Assembly: GCA_020851855.1 (NCBI GenBank)
Contig: JADZBY010000186.1
Span: forward strand, 1 to 26,241
Reading direction: 5' to 3'
Length of the DNA: 26,241 nucleotides
Source of the DNA: Anaerolineae bacterium
GTDB lineage: Bacteria; Chloroflexota; Anaerolineae; Aggregatilineales; UBA2796
Shown here in pieces: positions 22,175 to 26,241 of the stretch. The translations under genes were made by a program, and so were the position numbers. The notes under the pieces are model-generated. The model saw only the letters and a program-made list of their open reading frames with translations. It searched no databases and was not told the origin of the DNA. The stretch's first letter is position 1. The number at the start of each line of letters is the position of its first letter.

Positions 22175-23710
22175 TCACACCATGTAGCCAATCAGGTCAA
22201 GTTGCTCCGGTTTGTGGCCCGGCGGCGCATCGAAGCGCTGCGTGACCACGCCATCTTTCATGACCAGGATGGTGTGGCTGAGGCCAATGGTTTCTTCCAG
22301 GGTGTCCGCGATGACGATGACCGAGATGCCCTGGTCGGTCAGGTTGCGCACCAGTTCGTACACTTCCTCTTTTGCGCCCACGTCCAGGCCGCGCGTCGGA
22401 TGGTCGAGGATCAGGATTTTCGACTCGGCGTTCATCCACTTGGCAAGCACGACTTTTTGCTGGTTGCCGCCGCTCAGGTTCAGGCACATGGCGTTGGCGC
22501 TCGGCGTGCGGATGTTGAGCGTCTTGATCCACTTCGAGGCCATGCCGCGCTCGGACTCGTGGTCGATCACGCCGCGCCGCAGCACGCGCCGGATGTCCGC
22601 CAGCGACATGTTGTGCAGCACGGGCAGGAACAGCACCAGCCCTTCGGTGCGCCGTTCCTGCGGGATGTAGCCGATCCCGGCGGCCACCGCGTCCGACGGC
22701 GAGCGGAAATGGGCCGGGCGTCCGTTCACCTGAATCTCGCCCGATGTAGGCGCGACGAAGCCGAACAGCGTCCGGCAGACCTGCTCGCGCCCGGAGCCGA
22801 TCACGCCCGCAATCCCCAGGATTTCGCCCTTGTGCAGCTCGAAGCTGACGTTGTGGTAATCGCCTTCGCGGCTCAGGTCCTTGACGCTCAGCACCACCTC
22901 GGGATCGTAGGGCTTCTGCCGCCCTTCGCGGTAATACTCTGCTTGCAGGCCGCGCCCGACCATCAGTTTGTGCAATTCCGGCACGCTGGCGTCTGCCGCC
23001 TTGAGCTGGCTGACGACCTGACCGTCTTTCATGACGTACACGCGGTCGCTGATCTCCAGCACCTCGTCCAGGCGGTGCGAACAGAAGATGAACGACGCGC
23101 GCTGCCGCAAATTGCGCACCCGGTCGAACAGAATCTTGATCTCGGCCTTCTCCAGCACCGAGGTCGGCTCGTCGAGCAGGATGATCAGGTGGCGGTGCAC
23201 ACGCTCTTCCAGGGTGAGCACTTTTGCCAGCTCAACCATCTGGCGCTCGGCAAAGCTCAGCTCGTCCGTTCGGCGCGCCGGATCGACGCTGCTCTCCACC
23301 TTCACCAGCTGCCGCCGCGCCGAAGCAAACAGCGCGCGCCAGTTGATGACGCCGAAGCGCATGAACTCGTCTTCGTGGCCGAGATAGATGTTTTCGCCCA
23401 CGGAGATGTTCGGCAGCAGCGATTGTTCCTGGAAGACCATGCCGATGCCGTAGCTGTTCGCCGTGCGGGCGTTGGACAGCTTCACCGGCTCGCCGTCAAT
23501 CGACAGCTCGCCACTGTCCGGCTGGTACACGCCGGCCAGAATGCGCATCAGCGTGGACTTACCCGCTCCATTTTCGCCCACGAGGCCCACCACTTCGTGT
23601 GGGTAGACCTCGATGCTCACGTCGTTGAGCGCATGCACGCCGGGAAAGCTCTTGTCAATGTTTCGCGCGACCAGCACCGGCGCTTGTGGTTCTTGTTTGG
23701 GTTCGCTCAT
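22175..23710 (-). CDS. Sugar ABC transporter double ATP-binding protein
   Basis: This 511-aa protein carries two fused nucleotide-binding domains, as in RbsA/MglA/XylG. NBD1: Walker A GENGAGKS (45-52), a divergent signature LSFAERQ (151-157), Walker B LLDEPTS (D180, E181) and H-loop His212. NBD2: a degenerate Walker A GVIGSGRE (303-309), usual for this family, a canonical signature LSGGNQQK (412-419), and Walker B ILDHPTRGLDVGAKEE, in which His437 stands where the catalytic Glu is expected. ATP hydrolysis therefore probably relies on the site built from NBD1 Walker A/B and NBD2 signature. It lies between the two permease genes (26 bp after the first; the second ATG is 20 bp after the stop). 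The ribosome site is poor, consistent with coupling. Confidence 0.95.
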   Translation of the reverse strand: MSEPKQEPQAPVLVARNIDKSFPGVHALNDVSIEVYPHEVVGLVGENGAGKSTLMRILAGVYQPDSGELSIDGEPVKLSNARTANSYGIGMVFQEQSLLPNISVGENIYLGHEDEFMRFGVINWRALFASARRQLVKVESSVDPARRTDELSFAERQMVELAKVLTLEERVHRHLIILLDEPTSVLEKAEIKILFDRVRNLRQRASFIFCSHRLDEVLEISDRVYVMKDGQVVSQLKAADASVPELHKLMVGRGLQAEYYREGRQKPYDPEVVLSVKDLSREGDYHNVSFELHKGEILGIAGVIGSGREQVCRTLFGFVAPTSGEIQVNGRPAHFRSPSDAVAAGIGYIPQERRTEGLVLFLPVLHNMSLADIRRVLRRGVIDHESERGMASKWIKTLNIRTPSANAMCLNLSGGNQQKVVLAKWMNAESKILILDHPTRGLDVGAKEEVYELVRNLTDQGISVIVIADTLEETIGLSHTILVMKDGVVTQRFDAPPGHKPEQLDLIGYMV

Positions 23711-23736
23711 GGTGATCTTTTGCCCCGCCGCCGCGC

Positions 23737-24747
23737 CTATTTGACGATCTTCAGGCGCGCCCGGTCCAGCGAGAGCGCCACCGCGATCACGATCAGGACG
23801 CCTTGTACCGCCTGTTGAATGTACGGCGAGACGCCCATCAGCACCATGCCGTTGCTCAACACCGCGACGACCAGCACGCCCACCAGCGAGTTCAACACGC
23901 CGCCCACGCCGCCAGACAGCGCCGTGCCGCCCACCACCACCGCCGTGATGGCCGCGAATTGCTTGCCCTGGATGATCAGCGCGTTGCCCATGCCAAGCTG
24001 CGCCGCCGCGATCAACCCGGCGAAACCGTAAAACAGGCCCGCCAGCGTGAAGATCATGATCTTGTAGCGCCCGACCGGCACACCCGACAGGGCGAGCAGG
24101 TCTTCGCCGCCGCCAATGGAATAAATGTAGCGCCCCAACCGGGTGAAGCGCTGGACGCCATAGGCAATGGCCAGCGCGATCAGCCCGACCCAGACCATGT
24201 ACGGAATGTCCAGGAAGCGGTTCAGGGCCAGCCCGCGAATGTTCTCGTCCAGGACGCGCACCGGCTCGCCGCTCAACAGGATAGTGGCCGCGCCCACGCC
24301 CACGAAGCCCATGCCCAGCGTGCTCATGAAGGACGGGATGCGCAGCCGGACGTGAATGAAGCCGTTCAGAAAGCCCATCAGCCCGCCAACGCCCAGCGCG
24401 ACGAACAGCGCCAGCCAGCCGTAGTCGTTGTCGTTCCTGCCGTTGCGCACGGTGAGCGACACCATGACGGCGCTCAGGGCAACCACGCCTTCCATCGACA
24501 GGTCGATGCTGCCCAGCAGGATGATGAACGTCTCACCGATGGCCAGAAAGAGCGGAATGGTGGCCGCCGTGGCGATCCGCACCAGGTTCTTGCTGTCGAT
24601 GAAGTTGGGGCTGATCAGGGTGATGAAGATGCACAGGACGACCAGCACCAGCACCGGCCCCCAGGTCTTCAAGAGACCCTTATAGCGGACCCAGGGCGGG
24701 GCGCGTCGTGTATCGCCAGCCCTGACTGGCAGTGATTCTGAAGTCAT
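23737..24747 (-). CDS. Sugar-type ABC transporter permease (first)
   Basis: This 336-aa RbsC-type permease has a basic cytoplasmic N-terminus (about 1-28) and roughly ten membrane helices. It shows ILLGSIDLSMEGVVALSAVM, GFLNGFIHVRLRIPSFMSTLGMGFVGVGAATIL, LLALSGVPVGRYKIMIFTLAGLFYGFAGLIAAAQLG and AVVVGGTALSGGVGGVLNSLVG, all typical of the BPD_transp_2 family. It ends LDRARLKIVK, mirrored by the second permease (IDRSKMPIIK). AAGG lies about 10 nt upstream of the ATG. It is separated from the binding-protein gene by 119 bp containing a stable hairpin, which probably lowers its expression relative to the binding protein. Confidence 0.94.
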   Translation of the reverse strand: MTSESLPVRAGDTRRAPPWVRYKGLLKTWGPVLVLVVLCIFITLISPNFIDSKNLVRIATAATIPLFLAIGETFIILLGSIDLSMEGVVALSAVMVSLTVRNGRNDNDYGWLALFVALGVGGLMGFLNGFIHVRLRIPSFMSTLGMGFVGVGAATILLSGEPVRVLDENIRGLALNRFLDIPYMVWVGLIALAIAYGVQRFTRLGRYIYSIGGGEDLLALSGVPVGRYKIMIFTLAGLFYGFAGLIAAAQLGMGNALIIQGKQFAAITAVVVGGTALSGGVGGVLNSLVGVLVVAVLSNGMVLMGVSPYIQQAVQGVLIVIAVALSLDRARLKIVK

Positions 24748-24803
24748 GGTCTGAAAACCTTAGTTGAGCTGTGAGGACCGAGTGTTTCGCGCCGGTGATG
24801 GCC

Positions 24804-24839
24804 TGGGGGACCAGGGACGCGATGGTCCGAGGTCCCCCA
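24804..24839 (-). other. Intercistronic hairpin between binding protein and permease
   Basis: TGGGGGACC (24804-24812) and GGTCCCCCA (24831-24839) are perfect 9-bp arms. The 18-nt loop has a further GGAC/GTCC pair. No T-run follows on the - strand, so it is more likely an mRNA-stabilising or partial-attenuation structure that keeps binding-protein message high, as known for other binding-protein operons. Confidence 0.65.
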
Positions 24840-24866
24840 AAACGTCCGTGCAAACGTCGCGTTGGC

Positions 24867-25943
24867 TTATTCGTACACGATCTGGCCGGTGACGCGACCC
24901 CAGATGTCGTCCCAGTCGATGACCGGCACGTCCAGGATGTTCTTGTCGTAGAATTCCTGCGCGTTTTCCGACGTGACCAGGATGCCGGTCCCGTAGAACT
25001 CGCGGTGTTCCTTCGGCTCGGTGGCCGGATCAAACTCGCCCATCGCCGCCTTCAGGCCGATGGACAGCGACATGCCGCCCTGCCAGAACGGGTCAGAGCC
25101 GACGGTGGCCGCCACTTCGCCATTGAGGATGCCCTCAATCGCCAGCTTCGTCCCGTCCACGCCGCTCACGAGCACCGTGCCGGCCAGCCCTTCCTGGCGC
25201 AGCGCTTCCAGAGCGCCCATCGCCATGTTGTCGTTGGCGGCCCAGATGCCCTTGATCTCATCGCCGAAGCGCGTGATCCACGCCGCGACCTTGTCGAAGG
25301 CTTCCGTCTCGGACCAGTTGGCGATCTGCCAGTCCAGCAGCTCGACGTCCGGGTTCTCGGCCAGCGCCTCGTCCAGGCCCGCACGGCGCTGGATGGCGGG
25401 CACGTTGGCGGGGATGCCGCCCAGCCCGACGATGCCGCCCTTGTTGTCGAAGGTATTGAACAGCGCCAGGGCCGTGTCCTTGCCAGAGGTCACGCCATTG
25501 AAGGAGATATGGCAAACGTAGTTCGGGTCAAAGTCCCAGGGATGCAGGTCATCGGGCTTGTTCCACTGGGTCACGACAAATGCGCCCGCTTCCTTGCACG
25601 CCTCGACGATGGGGCGGCAGTCCGGCGAGTCGTTGGGGTCGACGTCGAGGACCATCTTGCCGCCGGTACGCGCCAGCATGGCCTTGATGTCCGCGATGCT
25701 CTTCTCGCTGTTGCCTTCCTGGAGCAGGGTGACGTGCTCTGCGCCCACGGATGCCGCGAAGAAGCGCGCGCCGAGGTTCCAGGTGTTGTGGTATGGGTTG
25801 GCCAGCGTGCGGATCGAGGTCACGAGCGTGGGGAGTTCTGCGCCCTGAGCAAGCAGCTTGCTCACGCCAGTGGAGGCGAGCATCGCCGCTGCTGCTGCAC
25901 CCGCCGAAGTGCGGAGGAAGCCGCGCCGCGTCATTTTCTGCAT
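24867..25943 (-). CDS. Tat-exported sugar ABC transporter substrate-binding protein
   Basis: This 358-aa protein is the likely periplasmic or lipid-free exported receptor of the transporter. Its N-terminus (MQKMTRRGFLRTSAGAAAAAMLASTG) is a twin-arginine signal (R6-R7, FLR), with probable cleavage after LLAQG near residue 34. The mature part has the RbsB/periplasmic-binding-protein type 4 pattern: NPYHNTWNLGARFFAASVG, DIKAMLARTGGKMVLDVDPND, GAFVVTQWNKP, IWAANDNMAMGALEALRQEG, VLVSGVDGTKLAIEGILNGEVAATVGSDPFWQGG. There is no lipobox Cys. The ligand is probably a monosaccharide, pentose or polyol; it cannot be fixed from sequence. AGGAG stands 10 nt before the ATG. It is the first gene of the operon and has a long leader. 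Confidence 0.94.
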   Translation of the reverse strand: MQKMTRRGFLRTSAGAAAAAMLASTGVSKLLAQGAELPTLVTSIRTLANPYHNTWNLGARFFAASVGAEHVTLLQEGNSEKSIADIKAMLARTGGKMVLDVDPNDSPDCRPIVEACKEAGAFVVTQWNKPDDLHPWDFDPNYVCHISFNGVTSGKDTALALFNTFDNKGGIVGLGGIPANVPAIQRRAGLDEALAENPDVELLDWQIANWSETEAFDKVAAWITRFGDEIKGIWAANDNMAMGALEALRQEGLAGTVLVSGVDGTKLAIEGILNGEVAATVGSDPFWQGGMSLSIGLKAAMGEFDPATEPKEHREFYGTGILVTSENAQEFYDKNILDVPVIDWDDIWGRVTGQIVYE

Positions 25944-26205
25944 GGTACTTTTTCTCCTAATTTTGGACCGGAAGTGGCGAACGAACGCGCATAGTTGGGC
26001 GACGAAAGAGGTGTGTGGACACGCTCTTTCCCACGGCGACTGACGGTGGGGAGAACTCTCCTTTCTCTTTACGAGGAAGCCGCCCGCCGGACGAAACGCC
26101 GCTCATGGTGAGCAGAAAAAGCCCTGGCAGGCAGGAAGATGCACACAGTCCCCGGTCACATTTCCAGTGGATTCCTGTAATCCTGTAATGTGTTGATTAC
26201 AAGCG
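25944..26205 (-). other. Long 5' leader of the ABC transporter operon
   Basis: About 260 nt separate the predicted transcription start (near 26205) from the binding-protein ATG. It contains a short palindrome GGAGA-AC-TCTCC (26050-26061), the AGGAG site before the ATG, and an open frame of 49 codons (26106 to 25957, ATG to TAG) without a Shine-Dalgarno. I recognise no known riboswitch. Confidence 0.55.
26176..26201. promoter_or_regulatory. Candidate operator of the ABC transporter operon
   Basis: TGTAATC (26176-26182) and GATTACA (26195-26201) form a perfect 7-bp inverted repeat with a 12-bp spacer. An additional GTAAT half-site (26185-26189) makes a second dyad with ATTAC (26196-26200). It begins just past the predicted transcription start, a classic repressor position. 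The cognate regulator is not in the window. Confidence 0.45.
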
Positions 26206-26211
26206 TACCTC

Positions 26212-26241
26212 ATTATAACGTTGGCTATTGGAGTCTGTCAA
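26212..26241 (-). promoter_or_regulatory. Consensus sigma-70 promoter of the ABC transporter operon
   Basis: On the - strand TTGACA (26236-26241, the last six bases of the window) and TATAAT (26212-26217) are both perfect consensus hexamers with an 18-bp spacer. This is the strongest promoter visible in the window and fixes the operon start. Confidence 0.88.

Noticed and set aside
25944..26205. Riboswitch in the ABC leader
   Set aside because: The leader is long enough, but I recognise no known aptamer pattern and no terminator hairpin with T-run.

Overview
The window looks like chromosomal DNA of a high-GC bacterium, most likely a member of the Chloroflexota (Anaerolineae-like). This is an inference. 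It rests on the high GC content, the dnaG-rpoD pairing with an unusual primase zinc ribbon, a small protein resembling DUF6391 (known to me mainly from cyanobacteria and Chloroflexota), and gene gaps filled with C-rich/G-rich hairpin repeats of a style common in that phylum. No rRNA, tRNA, CRISPR array, phage gene or transposase was found.

Layout. Positions 1-4275 are read on the + strand: a DUF6391-like membrane protein, holA (DNA polymerase III delta), a membrane-anchored alpha/beta hydrolase and an orphan GAF-histidine kinase. Positions 4279-18747 are all on the - strand: a GT39-type membrane glycosyltransferase (its stop is 3 bp from the kinase stop, tail to tail), a MalZ-like GH13 glucosidase, the dnaG-rpoD pair, a tail-anchored Ser/Thr kinase translationally coupled to a Wzz/CpsC-like chain-length protein, pheT without pheS beside it, and a YihY/BrkB membrane protein. 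A rhomboid protease (+) at 18957-19682 stands between this block and an SDR oxidoreductase (-) that has a classic U-tract terminator. From 21168 to the right edge lies one sugar-type ABC transporter operon on the - strand, in transcription order: Tat-exported binding protein, permease, double ATPase, second permease. It starts from a consensus sigma-70 promoter at the extreme right edge, followed by a long leader with a candidate operator.

The gaps carry most of the unexplained structure. Five copies of one hairpin element (A1-A5, ends CCTCACCCCC / GGGGGTGAGG) fill the gaps after the amylase, rpoD, wzz and BrkB stops. Their main stem keeps pairing while its bases change. A second, double-palindrome family (B) occurs after the hydrolase and twice inside a 213-bp tandem array between the ABC operon and the SDR gene. 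That array is bracketed by two inverted 22-nt hairpins that differ only by a compensatory base-pair swap.

Most genes are housekeeping or common accessory functions. I do not see an obvious new multi-gene defence or biosynthetic system. The best leads are the covarying intergenic hairpins placed at gene 3' ends, the kinase-Wzz pair, the DUF6391-like protein next to holA, and the regulated leader of the ABC operon.
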